Below, in pieces: positions 1 to 7,107 of a stretch of DNA of 7,294 bases. The notes beneath the pieces are model-generated. The model saw only the letters and a list, made by a program, of their open reading frames with translations, ran no database searches and was not told the origin of the DNA. The position numbers were made by a program, and so were the translations under genes. Where the stretch lies: the NCBI GenBank assembly GCA_007130265.1, contig SLST01000124.1:1-7294 (forward strand), in the 5' to 3' direction. The first letter of the stretch is position 1. Each line of letters opens with the position of its first letter. Source of the stretch: Spirochaetales bacterium. Lineage in GTDB: Bacteria; Spirochaetota; Spirochaetia; DSM-27196; SLST01.

Positions 1-812
1 ACCGCTTGGTGCAGCGCCTCGGTCGGCTCTGGGGGCAGTGGGCGCAACTCGCCGCTGAGATCATGGCTGTGTTGCCCGTGCACCACACCGTATAGCAAAC
101 GAGACTGGGTGCGCTGGGCAATGCGTTCAATGCCACGCGCTAAGTGCAACTGCCCCCCTAAAAACGGATAACACGCCTTAGCACGGACATTCGGCTGGAA
201 GGCATCCAGTAAGATGATCACAATCCCCGCCTGTGACAAATAACGATACACGGTGCGGAAGTCATCGCTTTGCATAACCCAAGGGCCACCAATAATTGCT
301 TGCAAATCGTTGACCTTTTTCTGTAGATAATGCCGGTCTAGGGCATCCAATTCTGGGTTGCTGGCATCAATGCGCATGGTGACCATGCCGATTTCAAACC
401 CCGCCTGCGCCAAACCTATGGCTAACATGATCGGTCGGTTGTAATGCGCCATGACTAAAATCACGCCCTGCCCAGCGTCCCGAGCGCGCTGCAATTGATC
501 CAGACCTTGAACGGGAATCGCAATCTGCGGCTGCGGCGGGGCATAACGCCACATCTGATACACATCGACTTGCTCGCGCACCAACCTGTATAAATACTGC
601 TGTGCGTGTTGTTCCGCCTCCGCTGCGTTCATCAGGGGCAATACCCGCTGCATATTGGCTTGCAGACCGAGCTGCAAACCCGGTTGATGATACTTATCCC
701 AGCGCACTAAAGCCGCGATCACCCTAGCCGCTACACTGTGCGACAAAACCCCTCCCAAGGGCAACAGCAGGCGGTAACGCAGCCATTTTACCCATGCCGC
801 AGGCATCATCAT
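1..812 (-). CDS. LpxL/HtrB-like lysophospholipid acyltransferase, 3' end cut by window edge
   Basis: The 270 codons visible from the ATG at 812 stay open to the left edge, so the C terminus is missing. The pattern fits the bacterial lipid A acyltransferase (LABLAT) superfamily, inner-membrane enzymes that move an acyl chain to a glycolipid. Visible landmarks are a basic, hydrophobic N terminus (residues 7-36), a core strand ending in histidine (GVILVMAHY, 116-124), the second block VIILLDAF (198-205), then YPFLGG (215-220) and GIERIAQRT (227-235), which correspond in order to the LABLAT blocks. The acidic residue of the HX4D/E motif is absent: H123 is followed by YNRPI, with I128 at the acid position. 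Either catalysis differs or the family is divergent. It is the last visible gene of the polysaccharide operon, in the same frame as the ATPase gene before it and separated by two codons. Three consecutive ATG codons occur at the start; the first is chosen because it is closest to the ribosome-binding site. Family call is fairly firm; substrate is unknown. Confidence 0.72.
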   Translation of the reverse strand, partial: MMMPAAWVKWLRYRLLLPLGGVLSHSVAARVIAALVRWDKYHQPGLQLGLQANMQRVLPLMNAAEAEQHAQQYLYRLVREQVDVYQMWRYAPPQPQIAIPVQGLDQLQRARDAGQGVILVMAHYNRPIMLAIGLAQAGFEIGMVTMRIDASNPELDALDRHYLQKKVNDLQAIIGGPWVMQSDDFRTVYRYLSQAGIVIILLDAFQPNVRAKACYPFLGGQLHLARGIERIAQRTQSRLLYGVVHGQHSHDLSGELRPLPPEPTEALHQA

Positions 813-818
813 GATCGA

Positions 819-2045
819 TCAATACTCCCAGACGCAGTCAAGGCTGACCAACCCCACTTGGCGAGTCGGATTATGCACCACAAACGGGCAGATTAATTCG
901 GCCATATCGTAAACTTGGATACCGTTATCATCGAGCGCATAGACGCTAATAAAATACGTGCCTGACAGTAAAGCCAAACTCGGAAAGCGCAAGACGACGG
1001 ATAAAGCACCGCGTCCCGATAGGGGTCGGGCTTCATGCTCAAAATGAGTGCTGGTGCCGAACACATTGTCTTTATCATTGCGCACGATAGCTATCCCCAC
1101 ATGGAATAGCACATCATCGCTTTGTGGCAGTAATTCTATCTGCACCGACAGGCTATCAAAACTGCATATTTGCTCTATAACCGAATGATGCCTATCCAAT
1201 AACACTACACGGGTAATTTTCACCGGTGCCAGTGAGGAGGCGGCGGCGCGAAACTGACTGCCAATGGCGAGAGCAACCTGTTGTTTTCTGACTTTTTGCC
1301 GCTCATAACTTTCGTATTGAGTCACCACATCTTCTGTTGGCCCCAGGGCGGCCATTTTGCCTTCGTGCAACCATAAAGCACGCTGGCACAGGCTGCGGAT
1401 TTGGTACATATTATGCCCACAGAAAATCACCGTCTTGCCGCGTTCCCGAAAGCCCATGATGCGATCCAGGCTTTTTTTCTGAAAGCTCAGATCACCTACG
1501 GACAGGGCTTCATCGACAATCAGAATATCCGGCTCTAATGCAGTGGCGGTCGCAAAGGCAAGCCGCATAAACATCCCAGAGGAATAGGTTTTCACCGGTC
1601 GGTCTAAAACGCTTGCGGACAGTTCGGAAAACTCCGCGACGGACTGATAATACGCATCGAGATCAGCACGCGGCACCCCCGAAATAGCCGCCATTAAATA
1701 GACATTTTCACGACCGGTTTCCTCAGGGTGAAAACCAGCACCCAATTCCAGCAAGGCGGCCACCCGCCCAACGATGCTCAACTCACCACGGGAGGGATTA
1801 ATGGTGCCTGCGAGTAATTTTAACAGGGTACTTTTGCCAGCACCATTTTCGCCAATCACGCCGAATGTTTCCCCACGCTGCACGGTAAAGGAAATATCGG
1901 CCAGCGCCCAATGCGCTTGATGATACACTCGTCTGAACAGCAGCTCTTTCAGCCGATGCGCCGGATGGCGATAGAAGCGGTAGCCTTTAGAGAGCGCTGA
2001 TAAGCTCACTACAGCCGAGGTATGGTGGGCATCCGGCACAGTCAA
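819..2045 (-). CDS. wzt: Wzt-type polysaccharide ABC exporter ATPase with C-terminal glycan-binding domain
   Basis: This is the cytoplasmic ATPase that powers export of a finished lipid-linked glycan through the Wzm channel. The nucleotide-binding domain (about 13-245) shows Walker A GENGAGKS (65-72), a signature YSSGM (154-158), Walker B ILIVDEAL (174-181) and the switch histidine H211. The segment before Walker A (RLKELLFRRVY) is typical of the Wzt/TagH branch. Residues about 275-390 form an extra beta-rich domain matching the Wzt C-terminal carbohydrate-binding module. In studied O-antigen systems (E. coli O8/O9a type) this module binds the chain's non-reducing end and couples termination to export. 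Length 408 fits such two-domain Wzt proteins; ATPases without the module are about 250 residues. The start is TTG, whose TTGA overlaps the TGA stop of wzm, with GGGTGA six bases upstream. A GTG two codons later is the alternative. Family identity is firm; the glycan recognised is not known. Confidence 0.93.
   Translation of the reverse strand: MTVPDAHHTSAVVSLSALSKGYRFYRHPAHRLKELLFRRVYHQAHWALADISFTVQRGETFGVIGENGAGKSTLLKLLAGTINPSRGELSIVGRVAALLELGAGFHPEETGRENVYLMAAISGVPRADLDAYYQSVAEFSELSASVLDRPVKTYSSGMFMRLAFATATALEPDILIVDEALSVGDLSFQKKSLDRIMGFRERGKTVIFCGHNMYQIRSLCQRALWLHEGKMAALGPTEDVVTQYESYERQKVRKQQVALAIGSQFRAAASSLAPVKITRVVLLDRHHSVIEQICSFDSLSVQIELLPQSDDVLFHVGIAIVRNDKDNVFGTSTHFEHEARPLSGRGALSVVLRFPSLALLSGTYFISVYALDDNGIQVYDMAELICPFVVHNPTRQVGLVSLDCVWEY
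825..829 (-). promoter_or_regulatory. Ribosome-binding site for the acyltransferase gene
   Basis: The message reads GGGAG inside the last codons of the wzt gene, 12 bases before the first of three tandem ATG codons. That spacing is long, so initiation may be weak or depend on ribosomes finishing wzt. The second and third ATG would be further away still, which favours the first. Confidence 0.4.
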
Positions 2046-2821
2046 GGCTGTTCACCCAGCGTTGCACGAGTCAGCCAGTAGAACCCCAAACCGCAGACAG
2101 CAGCCACCATAGCCCAGACCACCCCGGCAAGGATGGTCAGAGGCTGCATCGGTAAGCCAAGGAAAGCAAAGTGGTACATTTCAATAAGCGGAAAAAACGG
2201 ATTGAGCAAATACAGGCTGCGATAGGCCGGTGGCACCATCTCCAGGCTATACAATATGGGCGTGGTGTAAAAGAAAATTTGCAACACAATCGGTAAAGCA
2301 AAGATTAAATCTTTAATGTAAAACGCTAAAGCCGCCAGACCAAAGCCGATACCCAACAGTAATAGCATTTGCAGACCAAACACGACCGGCCACCATAGCA
2401 GGTTTAAACTCAAAGTATCGCCCACGATAAGCAGCAGTATGATTAACACGACACTGCCAATCACTTGGGTAGGCAGGCTGGCTACAATCGCCGCTGCGGG
2501 GATAATATCTTTAGGGAAGGCGAGTTTTTGCAAAAACTGCTCTTGAGCCAATAAGGAACCGGCGGCGCGCGACACCGCTTCAGAAATACTCAGCCAGGGT
2601 AATAAGCCGGTCAGTAAAAAGTAAAAATAACCGGCCTGATGGGCCAGTTCTGGGATACGGATTTGCAACACAACGGCAAAAATCACATAGAACAGTGCCA
2701 CTGTGAGTACCGGCTGCAGCACCGCCCACAGCCCCCCCATGAATGAACCGGCAAAGCGTGAGCGGATCTCGCGCCGAGTCCAAATCCAAAATAAGACGGC
2801 GATATGCCGATTAATAACCAT
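2042..2821 (-). CDS. wzm: Wzm-type polysaccharide ABC-2 exporter permease
   Basis: This is the inner-membrane half of the exporter and would form the glycan channel as a dimer with two Wzt subunits. The 259 residues are the usual Wzm length. An amphipathic N-terminal helix with FWIWTRREIRSRFAGSFMG (11-29) leads into WAVLQPVL (32-39), the hallmark opening of ABC-2 O-antigen and teichoic acid permeases. Hydrophobic segments lie at about 32-54, 63-83, 106-132, 141-165, 170-192 and 229-251, giving six membrane spans. FYTTPILYSLEMVPP (184-198) and LLNPFFPLIEMYH (205-217) match conserved loops near the last spans. Translation starts at ATG immediately after the TGA of the upstream glycosyltransferase, with AGAGG six bases before it. 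The 3' end overlaps wzt by four bases. That contiguity is expected for subunits made in fixed ratio. Identity is firm. Confidence 0.94.
   Translation of the reverse strand: MVINRHIAVLFWIWTRREIRSRFAGSFMGGLWAVLQPVLTVALFYVIFAVVLQIRIPELAHQAGYFYFLLTGLLPWLSISEAVSRAAGSLLAQEQFLQKLAFPKDIIPAAAIVASLPTQVIGSVVLIILLLIVGDTLSLNLLWWPVVFGLQMLLLLGIGFGLAALAFYIKDLIFALPIVLQIFFYTTPILYSLEMVPPAYRSLYLLNPFFPLIEMYHFAFLGLPMQPLTILAGVVWAMVAAVCGLGFYWLTRATLGEQP
2052..2057 (-). promoter_or_regulatory. Ribosome-binding site deciding the TTG start of wzt
   Basis: The message reads GGGTGA within the last codons of wzm, six bases before TTG at 2045. The GTG at 2039 would be 12 bases away, so spacing favours TTG and with it a 4-base stop/start overlap (TTGA). 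Confidence 0.45.
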
Positions 2822-4120
2822 TCACAGCCTCTGATGCTTGAGATCATACAGCACGGCCGCCACCCGCTGGGCTTCTTGATGCCAGTCGGTGCTCTGGGCA
2901 AAATCTAAACCTTGTTGGACTAGGCGCTGGCGCAATCCGGGCGTTTCCAGCACCGTCATCAGGGCTTGGCCTAAAGCCTGTGGTGTGGGATCAGCCAGCC
3001 AGGCATTAGCATCATGCTGTAATAACCACTCGACATTAGGGCCACGATTAGAAACAACCGGGCAACCACTGGCCATTAATTCCAGCGGCAGCAGCGATAA
3101 ATTGGTCAGTGAGACCACCAGAGCCACATCACATTGACTGTATAAGGCAGGCAGTTTTTTGACCTCCACTGTACCCGCATTTAAATAAGGAAAGGGCAGT
3201 TTATACGTTGAGGCGTCCCAGCCGGCCAGCACAAACTCCACATCAGGCAGTCTTTGATGAAGGTAAAACAGCGCCAAAATACCTAATTCAAAACCGCGTC
3301 TCGGTGTAACGTGACGGGCGTAGAAAAAAACTCGGCGTGATCCTGGTTTTCTAGGATGTTGAATGTACAGATCCTTATCATAAGAAAACCCAAAGGCAAA
3401 CGTACGCATCCCATAGTCATGACTGAGTTTGTCCGCCAACCAATTGCCTGCAGTAATCCCGGTGAACCCATAGCGATAGGTTGTTTCAGCGAAACAATAT
3501 TGACTGCTCAAGGCGAAAAAATAAGGCTCAAAATCTTGCACAAAATACAATTTATGCTGGCAGTCTGTGAAGGTATTGACAGGGTAAGCGGTATCCCAAG
3601 AGGTCGCGACTAAAAACTCGCAGGGTGTTATTGCCGCTGTCCCTAGCCCTACCGTCGCTTGCAGGGGGAAAAAATGCTCACGAATAATCGTGCGCACTTT
3701 TGCGGCATCGGTGAAATTATGGGGACCAAAAATAACAATATGGTTGGTATACCCGATAGATTCCAGATTATAAATCATCCGAAAAATATTGAGATGGCCA
3801 CCACTGCCTAGATCAAAACTTGGCACAACCCAACACAAGGTGTTAGAGGTGTTATCCGTCACCTCGGTTATAGGGCGTTTAGGATCGGCGCTGTGCGGTG
3901 AGGAGGTCTCATCGATGAGAAAGCGATAGTGCTCCAAGATATCGTGTTGCACCAGTGCGCGCACTTTAATGCGGCGCAACAGCTCACCGATGATTACTCT
4001 CAACAGCGAACTCAACCCAAAAATACGCAGATGTGCGACAGCGCGGCGGATACGCCGAGCTAAAGTGGCTGTCCATGTGGGAAAACCAATTTTTTTCAAA
4101 ATTATCAACACCCAATGCAC
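2822..4120 (-). CDS. WsaF-like GT-B glycosyltransferase, probable rhamnosyltransferase
   Basis: This cytoplasmic transferase would extend the glycan exported by Wzm/Wzt. After a basic N-terminal region (about 1-90, poorly conserved) comes a first Rossmann domain starting LCWVVPSFDLGSGGHLNIFR (95-114), then LYFVQDFEPYFF (191-202) and YRYGFTGITAGNWLAD (215-230), motifs I associate with the WsaF rhamnosyltransferase of Geobacillus S-layer glycan. The second domain has RRVFFYARH (262-270) and the donor-binding stretch SLLPLELMASGCPVVSN (342-358), a GT4-like element whose first glutamate of the usual EX7E pair is replaced (T339). The reading frame is open further upstream to an ATG at 4270, but that extension lies over the 3' end of the preceding gene and looks like shadow sequence. 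I therefore place the start at GTG 4120, 37 bases after that stop; GTG 4111 is also possible. Neither has a clear ribosome-binding site, and there is no in-frame ATG until residue 115. Fold is firm; sugar specificity is inferred. Confidence 0.82.
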   Translation of the reverse strand: MHWVLIILKKIGFPTWTATLARRIRRAVAHLRIFGLSSLLRVIIGELLRRIKVRALVQHDILEHYRFLIDETSSPHSADPKRPITEVTDNTSNTLCWVVPSFDLGSGGHLNIFRMIYNLESIGYTNHIVIFGPHNFTDAAKVRTIIREHFFPLQATVGLGTAAITPCEFLVATSWDTAYPVNTFTDCQHKLYFVQDFEPYFFALSSQYCFAETTYRYGFTGITAGNWLADKLSHDYGMRTFAFGFSYDKDLYIQHPRKPGSRRVFFYARHVTPRRGFELGILALFYLHQRLPDVEFVLAGWDASTYKLPFPYLNAGTVEVKKLPALYSQCDVALVVSLTNLSLLPLELMASGCPVVSNRGPNVEWLLQHDANAWLADPTPQALGQALMTVLETPGLRQRLVQQGLDFAQSTDWHQEAQRVAAVLYDLKHQRL

Positions 4121-4157
4121 TGACAGGTTGTGCGAACTGCTATGTAACTGTCCGGCA

Positions 4158-5231
4158 TTATGAACTAGAGGCAGTGCGCTGCAAAGTCTTATCTCTGGAG
4201 ATGAATCCCACCAGCCTAGGTGACAATCTGTGGGTTTTGCCCCCCAAGTAATAGCCCAATAGCCGGGCAAAATTACGCGGTGGTGCAGTCAGACAGAGCA
4301 AGATTTTTTGTTTTAATTTCAAATTTTTATCTTTTATCAACCAAAACCAATCTCGATGAATGAATCGCATAAGATTGAGGGTTAAATGCAGCAGATTCGG
4401 CGTTAGCACATAACCAAAAATGCGGTGTAATGCGCTTGATTCATCAAAAGCGCGTTGACACGTTTCTAACACTCCAAAAGAATGGGAATGGTACACAGGC
4501 GCATCAGGTGCATACGCCTTAGCGTATCCGGCTTCAATAATGTGTTTTGCCCAGATTTGGTCTTCGGCAAAATCCACATCTGGGAACGGGATTTTTTGCC
4601 ACACCGATCGGCGTATGGCTGAATTATTGTTGGAAAAATAATGCAACTGCTGGCGATAACCCGCATCAGCGGCATAGCGCTGCGGATCGTCCAAGCGCAC
4701 AATCTTATCCTGAGCGGCAAAGCCGGCAAAGTGCAGTTGCAATTCTTTAGCAACGATAGGATGACACTCGGGGTAAGGCCGATGCGGCCCGAAACAACCG
4801 GCAATATCCGACCGCGATGACAGCACCGCAACCATATTAACTAGCCAAGTATCGTCTGCGGGCAGGGCATCTTGAGTGAGAAAACAAACATAGTCGGCGC
4901 TAGTCAATTGCATGCCCAGATTGCGGGTGCGACCGTGACCAAACTCCGCAGCCGGGATTTCATATAATCTTATACCTAAATCGGCAACCTTTTGCTGCGA
5001 TCCGTCAGTTGAACCTGAATCGATCACCAGTATCTCATAAGGCCAAGGACAGTTCTGAATTAGAAGCTGGCTTAAAACTTTGACCAGCAGATCACCACCG
5101 TTTTTCACTGGAATAATAACGGCAGCAAGGAGTTGCAATTTATCGGGGGATTCCATTGTATTGACAACCAAGCTTTTATGCGACAATTCTAATCCATATT
5201 CCATAGGGGTTGATAACGCGACTGCGGTCAC
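4158..5231 (-). CDS. Family 2 (GT-A) glycosyltransferase, rhamnosyltransferase-like
   Basis: This is the first gene of the minus-strand operon, a cytoplasmic transferase using an activated sugar donor. The 357 residues carry a classic GT2 core: AAVIIPVKNGG (36-46), EILVIDSGSTDGS (66-78) with the nucleotide-binding aspartate, EFGHGRTRNLG (96-106), YVCFLTQDALPAD (114-126) where QDA holds the metal-binding position, and FAEDQIWAKHI (221-231) containing the catalytic-type ED pair. VYHSHSFG (247-254) and RLLGYYLG (323-330) near the C terminus are seen in GT2 rhamnosyltransferases of O-antigen clusters, so deoxyhexose transfer is likely but not proven. No membrane helix is evident. The start is GTG 5231, backed by GAGG five bases upstream. 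ATG codons at 5204 and 5156 lack such a site, and the latter would remove 25 residues before the first core strand. It ends in TAA 37 bases before the WsaF-like gene. Confidence 0.88.
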   Translation of the reverse strand: MTAVALSTPMEYGLELSHKSLVVNTMESPDKLQLLAAVIIPVKNGGDLLVKVLSQLLIQNCPWPYEILVIDSGSTDGSQQKVADLGIRLYEIPAAEFGHGRTRNLGMQLTSADYVCFLTQDALPADDTWLVNMVAVLSSRSDIAGCFGPHRPYPECHPIVAKELQLHFAGFAAQDKIVRLDDPQRYAADAGYRQQLHYFSNNNSAIRRSVWQKIPFPDVDFAEDQIWAKHIIEAGYAKAYAPDAPVYHSHSFGVLETCQRAFDESSALHRIFGYVLTPNLLHLTLNLMRFIHRDWFWLIKDKNLKLKQKILLCLTAPPRNFARLLGYYLGGKTHRLSPRLVGFISRDKTLQRTASSS

Positions 5232-5296
5232 TTGATCCTCAGGAACTCATATCCTACACCAATATCTTGCCGTTTATTACATTTAGATGACATCAC
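5232..5296. promoter_or_regulatory. Divergent promoter region between the two transcription units
   Basis: This 65-base AT-richer spacer is the only place from which both the minus-strand glycan operon and the plus-strand unit can be read outward, so promoters for both are expected here or in the flanking 5' coding ends. On the minus strand TAGGAT (plus 5251-5256 read in reverse) is a possible -10 element, but no good -35 sits at the right distance. On the plus strand TATCTT at 5263-5268 is similarly weak. No operator could be recognised. The location is firm; specific elements are not. Confidence 0.4.
5236..5240 (-). promoter_or_regulatory. Ribosome-binding site deciding the GTG start of the GT2 gene
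   Basis: The message reads GAGGA four bases before GTG 5231. The site sits in a 9-base near-palindrome (TCCTCAGGA on the plus strand, 5236-5244). No comparable site precedes the in-frame ATG codons downstream, so the GTG start is preferred. Confidence 0.6.
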
Positions 5297-7087
5297 ATGC
5301 AAGCACAAGATCTTTTAGCACTCGATACTCTTAGCCTCCAGCAGCTCCCAGGGCAACAGCACCTCGTCATAAATCACTACACGAATCAGCGAACTATACT
5401 GAGAGCGGATCTACTACCGTTTTTAAGACTGTGTGAATCCTTCCGTACTCTACAAGAACATCAGCAAGCCATCACTGCTAGCCTGAATGATCCAAGATTA
5501 TCAAGCGCCGCAGTAACAGACTGGTTAAACCATTTACGTCATACGGGCATGCTGCTAAATGCTCAGCAGTGGCTTGAACGTACTCAAAATTCTCGCCGAG
5601 TAGCAGAACAAGATAGTGATTTGGATTGGGTATTGGCCATTATCACTTGTGATCGCCCGATGCTACTCCAGCGATTGCTGAACAGCACCATTACACACAT
5701 CAAAACTTTGAACCGTCACCCAGTCAAAGTCTTACTGCTAGATGATTCTCGACAAAAAGATCATCAGGTTGTTAACCGATCCCACTGGGCGAATTGGCTG
5801 AATCAGTGTGAACTACAAGGCGAATACTGGGATCGTGAGGCGCGAAGCGACTTGTGCAAGCGACTACAGCAGAGCGGCATGGCCAAAGAAGCACAGACTA
5901 TCGACTGGCTATTGTCGCCAAACGCCCATGCGACCGAAACCAGCACCCCAGGACAAACACGTAATTTAGCTTTACTGCTCAGCGCCGGTCGGCGGCTACT
6001 GCTGTTGGATGACGACTGTGTGCTTGACCCCAGGGCACATGCGCAACGTTGTCAATCACCTCATATCGGTAGTTTGCCTGTACAACTCATGGGCTTCGGT
6101 GATCAAGCTGCTTTGAACCAAGCGATGAAACCGATCGACGTCAATCCCTTTGACTCGCATCTGCGCCACCTCGGCAAACACCCGCAAGATGTCCTAGGGC
6201 AACTTGAACAGAATTGGCAAGATCCGACGTGGCTGCGCACACTGGATCCAATAGCTCGGAAACGCCTTAACGGTAACACACGAGTAAGTGTTACGGTTAA
6301 CGGAACCTGTGGTGATCCGGGAACTGAACACATGGATTGGCTCTACACACGTCCTTCGGACTGTCTTACACAGCTTGGCCAGTATCTGCAACAATTTTCG
6401 AAGCGTGATCAGATCGAACGCTGTTTTTGGCGTGGTTATAACCAGCCGGTTCTAACCTATGATGAGAACCTTATGACCACGACATTAACCGGTCTTGACA
6501 ATCGGTTACTATTGCCCTGCATGCTACCAGCGGGTCGAAATGAAGATCTAGTACTCGGCAACGGTATAACTACACTACATCCTGATGCCTTATTTTTGAT
6601 TGATTCATGGTCTTTGCCACACCATCCCGAACCGGTACGCTATTGGCAACGCCCCACCTTGGGTGCTACCAGTCCCATGCCTGGTCTCGGGTATGTCATC
6701 GCTCGCAGCATGCATAACAGTCCACTGAATACCACCATTCATGAGCCCCTAACGCGGATTGAATGTTTGGCTCATTATTACCACAGCCTGGCTACCCTAG
6801 CGACACCACAACTTACAGCGGAATTAGAGCAGGACTATTTACGGGTAAAAACGGTGGAATTGGCGGTTTATCGTATCAATCAAGCTTCAAACCAAACGAC
6901 AGGATCACATTGGCAAAGGGACTTAGCCGTGCTGATTGAACAAGCCAACCAAGCTATCGCACAACCAAGACACCTAGACACTCCATGGCTAAAAACTTTC
7001 AGAGAAACCGCCGAGCAATATGCCAAAGCGTTGTTACTTTGGCCAAGGTTGCGTGAGTGCACTATCGAATCACACATGATCCCATAA
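5297..7087 (+). CDS. PqqD-like winged-helix domain fused to a GT-A glycosyltransferase
   Basis: No named family was recognised for the full 596-residue protein. Residues about 20-92 look like a PqqD / RiPP-recognition fold: a beta hairpin (HLVINHYTNQRTIL, 22-35), then LLPFLRLCESFRTLQEHQQA (39-58) and AVTDWLNHLRHTGML (72-86), matching the usual 'LCDG.RT..EI' and 'FL..L...GLL' pattern. Residues about 110-445 resemble a GT-A core: WVLAIITCDRPMLLQRLL (111-128), VKVLLLDDS (143-151), TPGQTRNLALLLSAGRRLLL (217-236) and LDDDCVLDP (237-245) with a DXD metal motif. GRNEDLVLG (413-421) has a catalytic-type acidic pair, followed by PHHPEP (441-446). Insertions at about 152-210 and 250-400 and a helical tail (480-596) are larger than in simple GT2 enzymes. 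There is no signal peptide or membrane span. ATG 5297 is the first possible start after an in-frame TGA at 5288, but it lacks a clear ribosome-binding site. A role in glycosylating a peptide, protein or lipid-linked acceptor is inferred. Confidence 0.7.
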   Translation: MQAQDLLALDTLSLQQLPGQQHLVINHYTNQRTILRADLLPFLRLCESFRTLQEHQQAITASLNDPRLSSAAVTDWLNHLRHTGMLLNAQQWLERTQNSRRVAEQDSDLDWVLAIITCDRPMLLQRLLNSTITHIKTLNRHPVKVLLLDDSRQKDHQVVNRSHWANWLNQCELQGEYWDREARSDLCKRLQQSGMAKEAQTIDWLLSPNAHATETSTPGQTRNLALLLSAGRRLLLLDDDCVLDPRAHAQRCQSPHIGSLPVQLMGFGDQAALNQAMKPIDVNPFDSHLRHLGKHPQDVLGQLEQNWQDPTWLRTLDPIARKRLNGNTRVSVTVNGTCGDPGTEHMDWLYTRPSDCLTQLGQYLQQFSKRDQIERCFWRGYNQPVLTYDENLMTTTLTGLDNRLLLPCMLPAGRNEDLVLGNGITTLHPDALFLIDSWSLPHHPEPVRYWQRPTLGATSPMPGLGYVIARSMHNSPLNTTIHEPLTRIECLAHYYHSLATLATPQLTAELEQDYLRVKTVELAVYRINQASNQTTGSHWQRDLAVLIEQANQAIAQPRHLDTPWLKTFRETAEQYAKALLLWPRLRECTIESHMIP

Positions 7088-7107
7088 CGTTCAACTTGTC
7101 TTAAAAT

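Noticed and set aside
4033..4251. Open frame on the plus strand opposite the junction of the two glycosyltransferase genes
   Set aside because: It is antisense to coding sequence, shows no recognisable protein features and has no ribosome-binding site. It is best explained as a shadow frame, like other short antisense or alternate-frame openings in the window.
4121..4270. An N-terminal extension of the WsaF-like gene to an in-frame ATG at 4270
   Set aside because: It would overlap the preceding transferase gene by 113 bases, over that protein's well-formed C terminus, and the translated extension has no family-like features.
5280..5300. CRP-like half site TGTGA on the minus strand in the divergent spacer
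   Set aside because: Only one half matches; the expected TCACA six bases away is absent.
6103..6394. Short minus-strand open frames within the PqqD-GT gene
   Set aside because: They lie opposite the GT-A core of a long, well-supported gene and show no domain-like features.
7088..7107. Possible terminator between the two plus-strand genes
   Set aside because: The 20-base gap contains no inverted repeat followed by a T run.
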